Source of the DNA: Streptomyces sp. DHE7-1
GTDB lineage: Bacteria > Actinomycetota > Actinomycetes > Streptomycetales > Streptomycetaceae
NCBI GenBank assembly: GCA_016432725.1
Contig: JACJDG010000003.1
Span: 7,765,430-7,829,429 of the forward strand
Direction: 5' to 3'
Length of the DNA stretch: 64,000 bases
The translations under genes were made by a program, and so were the position numbers. Positions 47,194 through 56,708 of this stretch are shown one piece after another. Position 1 is the first letter of the stretch, and every line of letters starts with the position of its first letter. Below the pieces are notes generated by a model, which searched no databases, had not been told where the DNA came from, and saw nothing but the letters and a program-made list of their open reading frames with translations.

Positions 47194-47583
47194 TTGACAG
47201 TGCAGTTGAACCACACGATCGTCCACGCCCGGGACAACCGGGAGTCGGCAGAGTTCCTCGCCGGCCTGCTGGGCCTGGAGATCACCGCCGAGTGGGGCCC
47301 GTTCATCGCGGTCGGTCTGAGCAACGGCGTCACGCTGGACTTCGCCACGATCCCCGCCGACAAGATCACTCCCCAGCACTACGCGTTCCTGATCTCCGAA
47401 GAGGAGTTCGACGCGGCATACGCACAGATCACCCAGCGCGGCATCGAGCACTACGCCGATCCGCGCCGGCAGCAGCCCGGCACGGTCAACCACAACGACG
47501 GCGGCCGCGGCGTCTACTTCATGGACCCGGCCGGCCACGCCATGGAACTCATCACCGTGCCCTACGGCGGCTGGCCCGCCTAA
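47194..47583 (+). CDS. VOC family (glyoxalase/dioxygenase-like) protein
   Basis: 129 residues from TTG 47194 behind GGAGG (6-base spacing). Typical vicinal-oxygen-chelate fold: LNHTIVHARDNRESAEFLAG with metal-ligand His, FYAFLISEEEFDAAYAQI-type middle (HYAFLISEEEFDAAYAQI) and GGRGVYFMDPAGHAMELITV with ligand His/Glu. The substrate is unknown. A strong terminator follows. Confidence 0.85.
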   Translation: MTVQLNHTIVHARDNRESAEFLAGLLGLEITAEWGPFIAVGLSNGVTLDFATIPADKITPQHYAFLISEEEFDAAYAQITQRGIEHYADPRRQQPGTVNHNDGGRGVYFMDPAGHAMELITVPYGGWPA

Positions 47584-47594
47584 GCACGGACGCC

Positions 47595-47627
47595 GAGGGC
47601 CGCACCCCGGTACCGGGTGCGGCCCTC
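47595..47627 (+). terminator. Strong hairpin terminator
   Basis: A perfect 13-bp stem (GAGGGCCGCACCC / GGGTGCGGCCCTC) with a 7-base loop starts 11 bases after the VOC stop codon. Confidence 0.85.
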
Positions 47628-47640
47628 GATGGCTGCCTGC

Positions 47641-47736
47641 ACTCGACGTACTCGTCGCACTCGTCGTACTCGTCGTACTCGTCGTACTCGTCGTACCTCG
47701 TCGTACCTCGTCGTACTTGACGTGCTTGTCGTGCCT
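47641..47736. repeat. 9-bp tandem repeat GTACTCGTC
   Basis: About nine copies of a 9-base unit (TCGTACTCG register) with a few CCTCGTCGTA variants at the end, directly after the terminator. Non-coding. Confidence 0.85.
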
Positions 47737-47874
47737 GGGGCCGGCGTCCTGCGACCGCCTGCCCCACCGCCCGCCGGGAGGCCCCCTCGGTGGATGGCGC
47801 CGCCCACCCGCAGAGGCCCCGCGCGCCGGGCCCAGCACCGAAGGCAACGGTGTCTGGGGAGTCGGAGAGACTTC

Positions 47875-47921
47875 CTGTGGCTGTGGCTGTGGCTGTGGCT
47901 GTGGCTGTGGCTGTGGCTGTG
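47875..47921. repeat. (CTGTGG)n hexanucleotide repeat
   Basis: About eight copies of CTGTGG, followed within 130 bases by shorter (GGCCAC)n and (GGCTGC)n runs. Confidence 0.9.
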
Positions 47922-48046
47922 CCCCCGTGGCCGCGGCCCGGTGGTCGTGGCCCGGTGGCGTCGTCGTGCCACGGCCACGGCCACGGCCACGGGGTCACGG
48001 CTGCGGCTGCGGCTACGGGGGTGCCGTGCTGGTCGCGGGCCTGGTC

Positions 48047-48610
48047 CTACCGTGTGACGCGGTAGCGGAGGTAGACGATGTTCGAGGGGAAGGTGCGGGT
48101 CTCGGCGAGTTCGAGGTTGACCCGGCGTTCGTGTCGGGGGAAGAACGGGGTGCCGCCGCCGACGAGTACGGGGTAGACCACGGTCCGGTATTCGTCGATC
48201 AGATCGGCTGCGGCTGCTTCGGCGGCGAGGGTCGCGCCGCCGATCGCGATGTCGCCCTGGCCCGGTTCGGCTCGCAGGCGTTCGATCTCGCGCGCCAGGG
48301 TGCCGGAGGCGAGGCGGGCCTGGCCCTGCACCGTCTCCAGCGTGGTGGAGAACACCACCTTGGGAAGCGGCTTCCACAGCGCGGTCCACTCGCGTTCGGC
48401 GGCGCCGAGCGTGGGGTCCTGGTCGGCGCTCTCCCAGTACAGCATCGTCTCGTACAGGCGTCGCCCCATCAGGTGGACGCCGACCTCGCGGATCTCCTCG
48501 ATCCAGAAGCGGAAGACGTCCGCGTCGGGGGCCGTCCAGCCGAATTCACCGTCGGGTCCGACGATGTAGCCGTCGAGCGAGACGCCCATCGAATAGGTCA
48601 CGCTGCGCAT
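48047..48610 (-). CDS. Dihydrofolate reductase (RibD C-terminal-like) family protein
   Basis: 187 residues: MRSVTYSMGVSLDGYIVGPD, then HLMGRRLYETMLYWE and GDIAIGGATLAAEAAAADLI, EYRTVVYPVLVGGGTPFF. This is the standard pattern of the YwjB/YyaP group of DHFR-like reductases (NADPH-binding, substrate unknown). The frame is intact. A related protein is at 53964-54535. Confidence 0.9.
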   Translation of the reverse strand: MRSVTYSMGVSLDGYIVGPDGEFGWTAPDADVFRFWIEEIREVGVHLMGRRLYETMLYWESADQDPTLGAAEREWTALWKPLPKVVFSTTLETVQGQARLASGTLAREIERLRAEPGQGDIAIGGATLAAEAAAADLIDEYRTVVYPVLVGGGTPFFPRHERRVNLELAETRTFPSNIVYLRYRVTR

Positions 48611-48828
48611 CCAAAGTCCTCCTCCGTGACACCGGTTCGACTGTAGGACCGGCTGGCGCCGCGAAACTCATCACGGCTCGCGGCATCCCCTTGGGGGCCG
48701 GGCGTTCCGCGAGATCCTTTCCCGGGGAAACCTTACGCCGCCGCGGGGCGGGCTTCGCCGTGAAGGACCGGCTGCCGCGCAGCGAAAAGACGGGGGAATG
48801 CGTGGTGTTCGCCGGCCGCGGGCGCGGC

Positions 48829-49194
48829 TCAGTTCACGATCAGCCGGTAGACCGTCAACTCTTTTCCGCCGACATGGACATGGAAATCCGGGGGTCCGGT
48901 GCCGAGGCTGGGAACGGCGTTGTGGACGGTTTTGAGTTCTGCGGCGCTGAGGACGGCGGCAGCGGCTTTGATCATTTCGGTGAACGTCTTCTCCGGTATC
49001 TGCCGCAGCGTGGCGCCGGAAAGCAGGACCACCGCCTCGCCGGTATGGCTGCGCACGACAGCGGTCGTGGGGGCTCCCTGTACGACAAGCACCTGATACC
49101 CCTCTCGGCGTGGCCCCTTTTCGACCCGCTGGATGTGGCACGGCAGGAGGATATTCCCCGCTCTTCCGGTGACCGTGAGCCGCGGTGCGGACAC
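48829..49194 (-). CDS. Hypothetical protein
   Basis: 121 residues from GTG 49194. The sequence looks natural (YQVLVVQGAPTTAVVRSHTG, RQIPEKTFTEMIKAAAAVLS, DFHVHVGGKELTVYRLIVN) with alternating strands and one helix. No family is recognised and the ribosome site is weak. Confidence 0.5.
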   Translation of the reverse strand: MSAPRLTVTGRAGNILLPCHIQRVEKGPRREGYQVLVVQGAPTTAVVRSHTGEAVVLLSGATLRQIPEKTFTEMIKAAAAVLSAAELKTVHNAVPSLGTGPPDFHVHVGGKELTVYRLIVN

Positions 49195-49707
49195 GGGATT
49201 TCGCGGAAGATTCCGCCGAGCTTAGCCGGAGAGCCATGGCCGAGGGGGTCGGACCCGGCGGGCGCGCATGTGCTCGATTTCGGCGCGGCCGCAGCCGTGA
49301 GGGCACTGCCGGTGATCGCGGCGCGCGGCGACCTGGCCCCGGCCCCGCCGGCCGCCCCACCACCCGCCCCGCCGACCGGGCCGCCCTGCCGACCGGGCCG
49401 CACCACCGACCCGAGCAGCGCCTCCCAGGCGCTGCGGCAGGCGGCGCACACCGGCCCGCATCCCCCCCGCGGTACCGGCCCGTGCGTCGCGCGCGATATG
49501 CGGCACCGGGCCGCGCTCGCCTGGCGGCAGCGGCCCGCTCTTGCCCGGCCAGTACCGGCCCCCGCTTGCCGCGGCGTGGCGGGGCGGCGCTCGCCTGGCG
49601 GCGACGGGTCGGCCGGTGTGCGTCACGCCCCCTGCACGGGCGGTCGGTTCACGCCGCGACGGCCGGCGTGCGGTGATCCGGGGGAGGGGGAACGTGGCGC
49701 GAGGGTG
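49195..49707. other. GC-rich intergenic region
   Basis: About 510 bases of very GC-rich sequence. Overlapping frames of 120-160 residues exist on both strands but all are Gly/Ala/Arg/Pro-rich shadows. One minus-strand frame has CAACRSAWEALLG, which could be a degraded zinc-binding stretch. Confidence 0.4.
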
Positions 49708-50214
49708 TCATCTGCGGGCGCGCCACGTGCCGTTGTGAGTGTCTTCGCGCAGAGCCCGCGACCCGGCGGCCGCGTCGATTTCGGCCTGGAGTGCGATCGC
49801 GTGGACGATGCTGCCGTTCAGGGTCCGGCGGATGATCGGGTCGGTGATTCTCCAGGCGGTCATGGCCTCGTCCGGGGAAAGCGTCGCCGGGGCCGGTCCC
49901 CGCCGCTGCGATTCGGGTCCGCGCTGCTCGGGAATGAGACCGCTCTCCACCAGAACCCTGCGGTGATCGAGGTTGAGGACGGTCGCCCACGTGCTCAATT
50001 GCGAGGACAGCGGCAGTGTTTTGCCGTCCAGTGTCCGGCTGATGGTGGTCAGGCTCAGACCGGTCACGGCCGCCAGTTGCGCCCGGCCGCCGTGGCGCCG
50101 GCGGACGTCGTATCCGGCCGCCGTCGCGGCCTGGGTGAGATACGCGCCGATCCGCTGCGCCTGAGCCTGTCGTAGGGTCCGGCTTTCGTGGGGGGAATCC
50201 TTCGCACTCCGCAT
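49708..50214 (-). CDS. XRE-type helix-turn-helix regulator
   Basis: About 168 residues from ATG 50214. The helix-turn-helix (about residues 45-75) reads RAQLAAVTGLSLTTISRTLD. It is followed by SSQLSTWATVLNLDHRRVLV and a helical C-terminal region with TLSPDEAMTAWRITDPIIRR. It is divergent from a second XRE gene across a 220-base, relatively AT-rich region. Confidence 0.75.
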   Translation of the reverse strand: MRSAKDSPHESRTLRQAQAQRIGAYLTQAATAAGYDVRRRHGGRAQLAAVTGLSLTTISRTLDGKTLPLSSQLSTWATVLNLDHRRVLVESGLIPEQRGPESQRRGPAPATLSPDEAMTAWRITDPIIRRTLNGSIVHAIALQAEIDAAAGSRALREDTHNGTWRARR

Positions 50215-50254
50215 GGTCGGAGGGTAGCGCGCAGGCATGTTGTCACACGCTGGT

Positions 50255-50266
50255 TGCACGCGTGCA
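50255..50266. promoter_or_regulatory. Palindrome TGCACGCGTGCA between divergent regulators
   Basis: A perfect 12-base palindrome 41 bases before the minus-strand XRE start, inside the shared promoter region. A second imperfect pair GCAAC/GTTGC lies near 50385. These are likely operator sites for one of the two regulators. Confidence 0.4.
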
Positions 50267-50434
50267 CCTTTGCAGGTCAAAACCTAGATCGGCATTTCTG
50301 CAGGCCACATCCCGATTCTCGTATTGGTGTGCGAATCAAAATACCCTTGCGTCACTCATTTCCGGCAACTTGCATATGTTGCGCGCGTGTGGGTCAGCCG
50401 CACGGCTGCACGTTGCTGAGGGGGTCTATTGACC

Positions 50435-50740
50435 ATGCTTCGCCTCCATATGGCCACGCTCCTGCTCAAGGCCAGGGAGCTGGGTGACGAAAGCGTCGCC
50501 GACATGGCGCTGCGCACCGGGATCAGCAGGTCGACGCTCCACCGGCTCGCGAGCGGAACGAAACAGCCGAGCCTGGCCACGCTCTGGACGCTGCGGGACG
50601 CCTACAGTGTCCGGCTCGACGCGCTCGTCTACGACGACCCGCACACGATGCAGCGCAGCCTTCCGCAGCGCCAGCGGGTGCCCGCCCGGGAGCGGCACCG
50701 ACTGCGGCACGGGGACGCCGGCCGGTACACGGCCGACTGA
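50435..50740 (+). CDS. XRE/Cro-CI family regulator
   Basis: About 101 residues from ATG 50435 (TTG 50429 is closer to GAGGGGG). A clear Cro/CI helix-turn-helix reads DMALRTGISRSTLHRLASGT, then TLWTLRDAYSVRLDALVYDD. The Arg-rich C-terminal tail is short. It is divergent from the XRE gene at 49708-50214. Confidence 0.8.
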   Translation: MLRLHMATLLLKARELGDESVADMALRTGISRSTLHRLASGTKQPSLATLWTLRDAYSVRLDALVYDDPHTMQRSLPQRQRVPARERHRLRHGDAGRYTAD

Positions 50741-50770
50741 ACACCGGCCCGGATCCCCAGCCGACACAGC

Positions 50771-50875
50771 GGCCTCGGCCGCCACGGGGCCTCGGCCGGC
50801 ACGGGGCCTCGGCCGGCACGGGGGTCTAGGCCGGCACGGGGGTCTCGGCCGGCAGGGGGGTCTCGGCCGGCAGGG
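50771..50875. repeat. 17-18-bp tandem repeat, GGCCTCGGCCGGCACGG
   Basis: Six diverging copies of a 17-18-base GC-rich unit in the gap between the XRE gene and the ECF sigma gene. The same word recurs singly up to about 51040. Confidence 0.85.
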
Positions 50876-51181
50876 TCCGTCCGGGGAAACCGGCCCCCTC
50901 CTCGGCAGGCGCGGGGCCTCGGGCGGCATGCGGCCGCCCGGGAAACCTGTCCGATCCCCACCGGGTCCGGGGGGCCTCGGATGGCATGCGGCCGTCCGAG
51001 GAACCGGCCCGATCCTCACCGTGCATGGGGGCCTCGGCCGGCGCGCGCGGCTGAGCCGTGTACCGGCCCGGGTCCTTCGTCCCCGGGGCCCGCGGGCCCG
51101 CCGGGCGGTCTTCGCGACCCCCGCCTCACGTTCTGCCGGCAGCCCACCTCACCTTCTGTCCCAACGACCGGGAGCAATCCT

Positions 51182-51781
51182 TTGACCACTCAGGCCCACG
51201 ACGCTGCCGTCGACGGCGGCACCACGGGGGAACTGGCCCTCATCACCCGCGCCCAGCAAGGCGACCGCGAGGCGTTCGCCGAGCTGTACCGGATGCATCA
51301 CGGTGTCATCGCCACCCTCATCGGCCAGCGCGTCAGATCGAACTCCGCGCTGGCCGAGGACCTCACCGCGGACGTCTTCATGAAGGCATGGATCAAGATC
51401 AAGACTTTCACCTGGACGGGTACGTCGATCCGCGCCTGGCTGTGCACCATCGCCCGTCACGCGGTCGCCGACCACTTCAAGACCGCCACGTCCCGCAACC
51501 TCACCTTCGTCGACCACATCACCCAGGTGGGAGACGCCTGGGCTCCGTCGGTCAGCGACCCAGAAGAAACCGTTCTGTTCTCCCTCGCGCTCGACGACCT
51601 GCACCACGCCCTGTCGGAGATCACCCCCCGTCAGCAGGTCGTCATCCGGCTGCGGTTCCTGGGAGAGATGTCCGTCCGCGAGACCGCCCGCACCATGGGC
51701 ACCACCGACGGCGCCGTCAAAACACTCCAGTGGCGCGCGCTCGACTCCCTCCGCAAGGCCTACCCGGGAGCTGTGGCATGA
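51182..51781 (+). CDS. ECF-type RNA polymerase sigma factor
   Basis: 199 residues from TTG 51182 behind GGGAG. Region 2 is EAFAELYRMHHGVIATLIGQ, then AEDLTADVFMKAWIKIKTFT and SIRAWLCTIARHAVADHFK. Region 4 is ALSEITPRQQVVIRLRFLGE, then SVRETARTMGTTDGAVKTLQ. The gene has no RskA-type anti-sigma; instead its stop overlaps (ATGA) a BN159_2729-type gene. The frame is intact. Confidence 0.9.
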   Translation: MTTQAHDAAVDGGTTGELALITRAQQGDREAFAELYRMHHGVIATLIGQRVRSNSALAEDLTADVFMKAWIKIKTFTWTGTSIRAWLCTIARHAVADHFKTATSRNLTFVDHITQVGDAWAPSVSDPEETVLFSLALDDLHHALSEITPRQQVVIRLRFLGEMSVRETARTMGTTDGAVKTLQWRALDSLRKAYPGAVA

Positions 51782-53306
51782 CCATCGCCTACAACAAGGA
51801 CACCGACCTCGAGCGGGAACTGACCGCGCGGCTCAGCGAACTCGCCCACGCCTTCATCGCCGATCTCAACGCACAGGGCCGCCTGGTGGAGACCGGCGGC
51901 GCCGACACCCTCAGACGACTGAGACAACAACACCCCACACCGCCCCCCGCGCCCGACGCGGACCCCGGCGAGCCCGGAGGCGAGGTCACCGAGATCGAGG
52001 CGCACCCCGTACCGGGCGCACCGGCCCAGTGGGAGGCGGTCACAGCGCCCTGCTCGGGCGAGGACAGCCCCGGCCCGCCCGCAACACCCCGCCCGCTGCG
52101 CATCCTCGGCGCGTCCGAGCCGTGCCCCGTGGGCCTGACCCTGCCCGACTTCTGCGACGCCCCGGCCCCGGCGCTCGAACCGGCCCTCGTCCACCAACCG
52201 ACCGCACTCGCACCCGCACCGGTCACCGGACAAGGCACCGGTGTCCAGGAGCCGCGCACCACCGACGAGAGCCAGCCCCAGCCCCCGGCTCGGCAGGCCG
52301 CCGTGCCCGCCCCGGCCTCCGCCCGGCCGACCGTCGCTTCCGCCCCGGCCTCCGCCCGGCAGACCGCCGCTTGCGCCCCGGCCTCCGCCCGGCAGACCGC
52401 CGCGCCTGCCCTGGCTGCCGCCCGACGGCCGGTCGCGCTCGGACCGGTCACCGGACAGAACACCGGCGCCCAGGGGCCGCGCACGGCCGCCGGCAGCCAG
52501 GCCCAGCCTCCGCCCCCCACCCAGCAGGTCGAGGGGCTCGAACCGCACTCCGTCCAGCAGGCTGCGGCGCTCGCCCCAGTCCCCGCCCAGCAGGCCGAGG
52601 GGCTCGAACCGGCCCTCGCCCAGCAGGCCGTGGAGCTCGAACCGGCCCCCGTCCAGCAGGCCGCGGCGCTCGCCCCAGTCCCCGCCCATCAGACCGTGGG
52701 GCTCGAACCGGCCCTCGCCCAGCAGCCGACCGCACCGGCACCCGAACCGGCCCAGCACACCGGCGTCCAGGAGTCGCGCACGCCCGGCGAGGACGGGTCG
52801 CGGCCGTCGGCCGCGGTCACGGCGGCCAGGCTGCGGGCGGAGAACGCGGCCCGGCTCGAGGTCACCGGGATCACCGCGGACCATGACCGCGTCGACGTCC
52901 GCATCCACGCCGTGTCGCTGAGCGACTGGGAGTACTGGCTGGCCGCGATCGGTGCACCGTTGAACGCGCCGACCCACCGCAGCGGATGGGTCCAGACCGC
53001 CACCGCAGACCTCGACGGGGTGGAGGTCCGTCTCACCGCGGAGGCCGTGCCCCGCCTTCTTCAGGAGGCGGCCCAGCGGGCGGCCGACCCCTTCGTTCTG
53101 GGGGCCGCGTCTACGACCTCGCCCTCAACCACACCGACCGCCTCGGCCAGATGTGGCTCTACGACGGCCTGCGCCAGGCGGACGACACCCCCCTTCTCAC
53201 CCTGGACGGGACCAGCGGCCCGCCCTACCCGCTCACCTCCATCGTGGAGGCGAACGGGCCCCTCACCCCCGTCGCCGCGAACCCCGGCCGCCACGAAACG
53301 GGCTGA
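51778..53306 (+). pseudogene. BN159_2729 family protein with long Pro/Ala/Gln linker, one frameshift
   Basis: Restored length is 509 residues. The N-terminal helix (RELTARLSELAHAFIADLNA) is followed by about 300 residues of Pro/Ala/Gln/Glu linker. The linker contains near-repeats (EGLEPALAQQAVELEPAPVQ). The conserved C-terminal domain reads WEYWLAAIGAPLNAPTHRSG, then RVYDLALNHTDRLGQMWLYD and YPLTSIVEANGPLTP. The shift near 53103 is at five G where six are needed. It is co-translated with the ECF sigma gene. The family function is unknown. The linker is unusually long and repetitive. Confidence 0.78.
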
Positions 53307-53963
53307 CCACCCCCCCGCCGCCGGCCCGCCCCTGCGCGGCCCTGGGGCCTCGACGCGGGATCCCCGCAGGGCGGTCGACGGCCGGACCGCGCCCGGCCCG
53401 CGCACCAGCCCGTCCGCCAGGGGGAGGGGGAGGGATGGGCGATTGAGTGGTCGCGCCCGACGACGACCAGCGGCGTGACACCGCTCGCCGGCGGCTTCGG
53501 GCACAGGGGCCGAACCGGGCACTGGACTCGGCGCCGGTGCGAACCCTCACCCGGTTGCGGCGGGTCGGGGTTCGGGGAAGCCGTCGCGGAGCATCGCGAA
53601 GGTCGTGGAGTCATCGCGAAGAGGGCATCGGCCGGCGCTGTCACCGGGCCGGCCCCGCGTCGTCCGGATCCGTGAGCCCGACCGCATCGGACGCTACGCC
53701 GCCTGGTGAGGCAGGCCCTCTGCTGCGCCGCTGCTCGCCGCTGCTGCGCCGTTGACACGTCGTGCGGTCGAGCGGCGCGCGCGGATCTCTCCGCGTGGTG
53801 CGCGCTTCGCCGGGTCTGCCGAAAAGGGCGGTGGCGGCCGATGAGTTCCTTCATGATCGACAGTCAAAGATCACGGTGGGTGCGCGGCGGCCGCGACAGC
53901 GGTCGAAGCGCGCGCCGACCGAGTCGGCTCGCAAACCGGACACGAGACACCGAGGAAACCGCC
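53307..53963. other. Intergenic, no gene seen
   Basis: About 650 GC-rich bases. Frames on both strands are Arg/Pro-rich shadows. The promoter of the DHFR-like gene must lie in the right-hand part. Confidence 0.4.
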
Positions 53964-54535
53964 ATGCGCACCCTGATCAGCACCGCCTTCATCTCCCTCG
54001 ACGGCGTCGTGGAGGCCCCGGGCGGCGAGCCCGGTTACCGCAACTCCGGCTGGACCTTCAAGGACGTCGAGTTCCTCCCGAGGCGTTCGACCTCAAGGGC
54101 CGTGAGCAGAAGGAAGCCACCGCGATGCTGATGGGCCGGACCAGCTATCAGTCGTTCAGCCCGGTGTGGCCCGCCATGGAGGACTTCGCCGACTACAAAC
54201 TGATGCCGAAGTACGTCGTCTCGACCACCCTGACCGAGGACGACCTGGTGACGAACTGGGGGGAGACGACGATCCTGCGCTCCCTCGACGAGGTCGCCGC
54301 GCTGAAGCGGACCGAAGGCGGCCCGATCATCGTCCACGGCAGCGCCGGCCTCAACCAGGCCCTCGCCGACGCCGACCTCATCGACCGCTACCACCTGCTC
54401 GTCTTCCCGCTCCTGCTCGGAGCGGGCAAGCGGCTCTTTTCCACCACGGACAAGGACACCCAGAAGCTGAAGCTGGTCGAGCACGACGTCTACGCCAACG
54501 GCCTGCAGAAGAACGTGTTCGACGTCGTCCGCTGA
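53964..54535 (+). pseudogene. Dihydrofolate reductase family protein, one frameshift
   Basis: Begins MRTLISTAFISLDGVVEAPG. After a shift near 54080 it continues KEATAMLMGRTSYQSFSPVW, PKYVVSTTLTEDDLVTNWGE, PIIVHGSAGLNQALADADLI and YHLLVFPLLLGAGKRLFS. All DHFR/RibD-like hallmarks are present. At the break CTCCCGAG should be CTCCCCGAG. The restored protein is 190 residues, normal. Confidence 0.85.
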
Positions 54536-55000
54536 CAGGACCCCCTGCCCCTGGGATCGCATCACCACCGGGGCCCTCCTGCACGCAGCGGGCGGCGACG
54601 CCGCACCCCTGCCCCGGGCGGTTGATGCGTCCTTCGACGGTGCGGCGAGCCTGTTCCAGCGGGTGGCCGCCCACGGCACCACCCCGGCCCCCGGGGCGAC
54701 GGCCGACGCAGACACGGGACCCGGGAAGCCCCGGCCCCGCCCCTCTTCCGGCACGGACGCGCCAGCCCCCCCCCCGCCCCCACCGCCCCACCGCACCCCC
54801 CGCCCCCCGGGCAGGGGCAGCGAGGCCGCGGTGCGACGCAGCCCGTCGTCGCCGGACCGCCGAAGGCGCCATGGCCTGACCCGCCGGCGGACGAGGGCTC
54901 CAGCGACGCCACGGCGTCACGGCGCGACAGCAACGCTGCCGCAGCCGAGGAGCAACTGCCAACCAGCTGCGCGGCGTTGATGTTGATACGGTCCGCCCCT
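54536..55000. other. GC-rich intergenic region
   Basis: About 465 bases without a supported gene. A long run of C is present near 54770-54800. Confidence 0.4.
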
Positions 55001-55030
55001 ACGGCGAGTTACGGCGCGTTACGGCGAGTT
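55001..55030. repeat. Three phased 10-bp direct repeats
   Basis: ACGGCGAGTT, ACGGCGCGTT, ACGGCGAGTT follow each other without gaps just upstream of a membrane-protein gene. The 10-base period places the units on one face of the helix, as in operator arrays. Confidence 0.8.
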
Positions 55031-55045
55031 GAGGGGGAGACGATC

Positions 55046-55431
55046 GTGGGGGCTGAGCCGTCGGGTTCCCGAGCCGCCGGTGGGCAGGGGCCAGCTCGGG
55101 CGCGGTCTTCGGTGCGCTGACCGCGGTGGTGACCGTCACCGCGATCGGGAGGGCGTGGGCTGCCTGTGACATCGGCAGCGGCCCGGCGGCCAATGGCCTG
55201 ACGTTGCTGCTCCTTGCGCCTCTCCTCTGGATCGCCGCTGCCGCCTCGTGGGTGGTGCTGCACCGCACCCTCGGCAGGCGTCATCGCGGGACGGCACTGG
55301 CCGGCTGGCTGGTCCTCGCCCTGGGGTGTGCCTGGTTCCTGGTCACATGGCTCGGCATGCCGGACTCCTATCCCGCCCCGTCGTGCCCGGACGGCGTCCC
55401 GCCCTGGTGGCCGGGCTTCCTGCCGGCCTGA
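55046..55431 (+). CDS. Small membrane protein, probable one-base loss near the start
   Basis: The clear part (from 55126) reads TVTAIGRAWAACDIGSGPAA with two hydrophobic helices (LTLLLLAPLLWIAAAASWVV and TALAGWLVLALGCAWFLVTW). A GTG at 55046 has an excellent GAGGGGGAGA ribosome site and would join this frame if one G were restored near 55093. That gives 128 residues with three hydrophobic segments. Function unknown. Confidence 0.5.
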
Positions 55432-55474
55432 CCGCGAGCGGGGCCCGGAAGGATCCCCCGGGGCCGGCGGTGCG

Positions 55475-55951
55475 CTAGTCCATGACGGCGCGGGCCGCGT
55501 CCAGGAACGCGAGCCGGTTGTCCTCCAGGTAGTCGCGCACGCTCTCCCCGTCGGGCAGGCCTTCCCACACCGTCCGGTTGAGGTCGAGGAAGTACGCGCG
55601 GGCCGCGTCGTGCACGGTCAGGGGAACTGGATGCGGATGAGCCGTTCCGCGACCCACAGCCGGTTCATGACGTCCCGGGTCGTGCGGAACCAGTCGTGGG
55701 TGTCGTCCCACTCGGAAGGCCGGCTGAAGGCGCAGCGTTCGGCCTCGGCCCCCACTTCGATGAACCGCTCCAGCAACGCCAGCCGTTCCGCGCGCCTGGC
55801 CTTTCGACAAGGAGATCCGCTGCCGCCGCTGTTCAGCGCGTTCGGCCGAGAGCTGAGTCCGGTGCTGCACGAGGTAGGACAACGCACCGCCGAGGACGAC
55901 ACCGCCCAGCGAGATGAGCGACACCCAGACCTGACCTGACACGGCCGTCAT
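55475..55951 (-). pseudogene. Membrane-anchored helical protein, two compensating frameshifts
   Basis: From ATG 55951: TAVSGQVWVSLISLGGVVLG (membrane anchor), LSYLVQHRTQLSAERAEQRR, then in a second frame RAERLALLERFIEVGAEAER and DWFRTTRDVMNRLWVAERLI. Back in the first frame it ends FLDLNRTVWEGLPDGESVRD. Net length is unchanged (158 residues), as if one base was gained (an A near 55807) and one lost (near 55625). It is the same general type as the protein at 34.3-34.7 kb. Confidence 0.6.
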
Positions 55952-56266
55952 CGTCCCATGCCCTCACCCCGCGGGCGACGGCCCGCATCGCTTCGGCCGG
56001 CCGCCGCCTGCCGGAACTGATCGGCAACGCACGGGACGAGCCCGGAACCTGCCGACGAAGGGACCGGCTGCCGCGTCTCGCCGCGTCGCGGGCCGACCCG
56101 GGCGGCGAGACGCGGCGCCCCGGTTCGCGGGTGCCGATCATGACGTGAAGTCGGCGGGCAGGGTAGCGCAGGGCGCCGGGGGAGAAGAAGGTGCGGAACG
56201 CCCCGGCGGTAGGGCCGTTAGACTCATCGACAGGCGGTCCCTCCCTCTTTCACAGGAAGAACCGGC
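55952..56266. other. Promoter region between divergent genes
   Basis: About 315 bases separating the membrane-anchored protein gene and the XRE gene. No other gene was seen. Confidence 0.4.
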
Positions 56267-56638
56267 GTGCCCAACACACTGCAGGAAATGATCAAGCACA
56301 AGTTGGACCAGTACGGCTGGTCCTACAGCGATGTAGCGCGCCGCGGTGGCATCTCCCGTTCGACGGTCCACCATCTGGCGACGTCGGAGCGGCTGGCGCA
56401 GATGCCCCAGCAGACCACTCTGGAGGGCTTGGCCAAGGGACTGGGCATCCCGGTGGCGCCGGTGCAGCGGGCCGCCGCCGAGGCCGCGGGCGTCCACCTC
56501 TACCTCGAGGACGCCCCCGAGGCCGCCGATCCGGAGGTGGCGATCCTCATCGCGAGCGTGCACAAGCTGAGCCCGACGGACCGCCGGCACGTGGCCGTCC
56601 TCGTCGAGTCGCTGCTGCACGCGAACGGCGCCCCCTAG
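56267..56638 (+). CDS. XRE family regulator
   Basis: 123 residues starting MPNTLQEMIKHKLDQYGWSY. The helix-turn-helix is SDVARRGGISRSTVHHLATS, followed by TTLEGLAKGLGIPVAPVQRA and a helical tail with VHKLSPTDRRHVAVLVESLL. This is a small cytoplasmic DNA-binding protein common in Streptomyces. The frame is intact. Confidence 0.88.
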   Translation: MPNTLQEMIKHKLDQYGWSYSDVARRGGISRSTVHHLATSERLAQMPQQTTLEGLAKGLGIPVAPVQRAAAEAAGVHLYLEDAPEAADPEVAILIASVHKLSPTDRRHVAVLVESLLHANGAP

Positions 56639-56708
56639 GAGAAGGGGCTTCTCGCCCGGCCGCACGCCGGGTGCCGTCACCTCGGGTAGCTGTCGCCTCG
56701 GGTGGCCG

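Noticed and set aside
47641..47921. Tandem repeats as a CRISPR array
   Set aside because: Units are 6 and 9 bases with no unique spacers.
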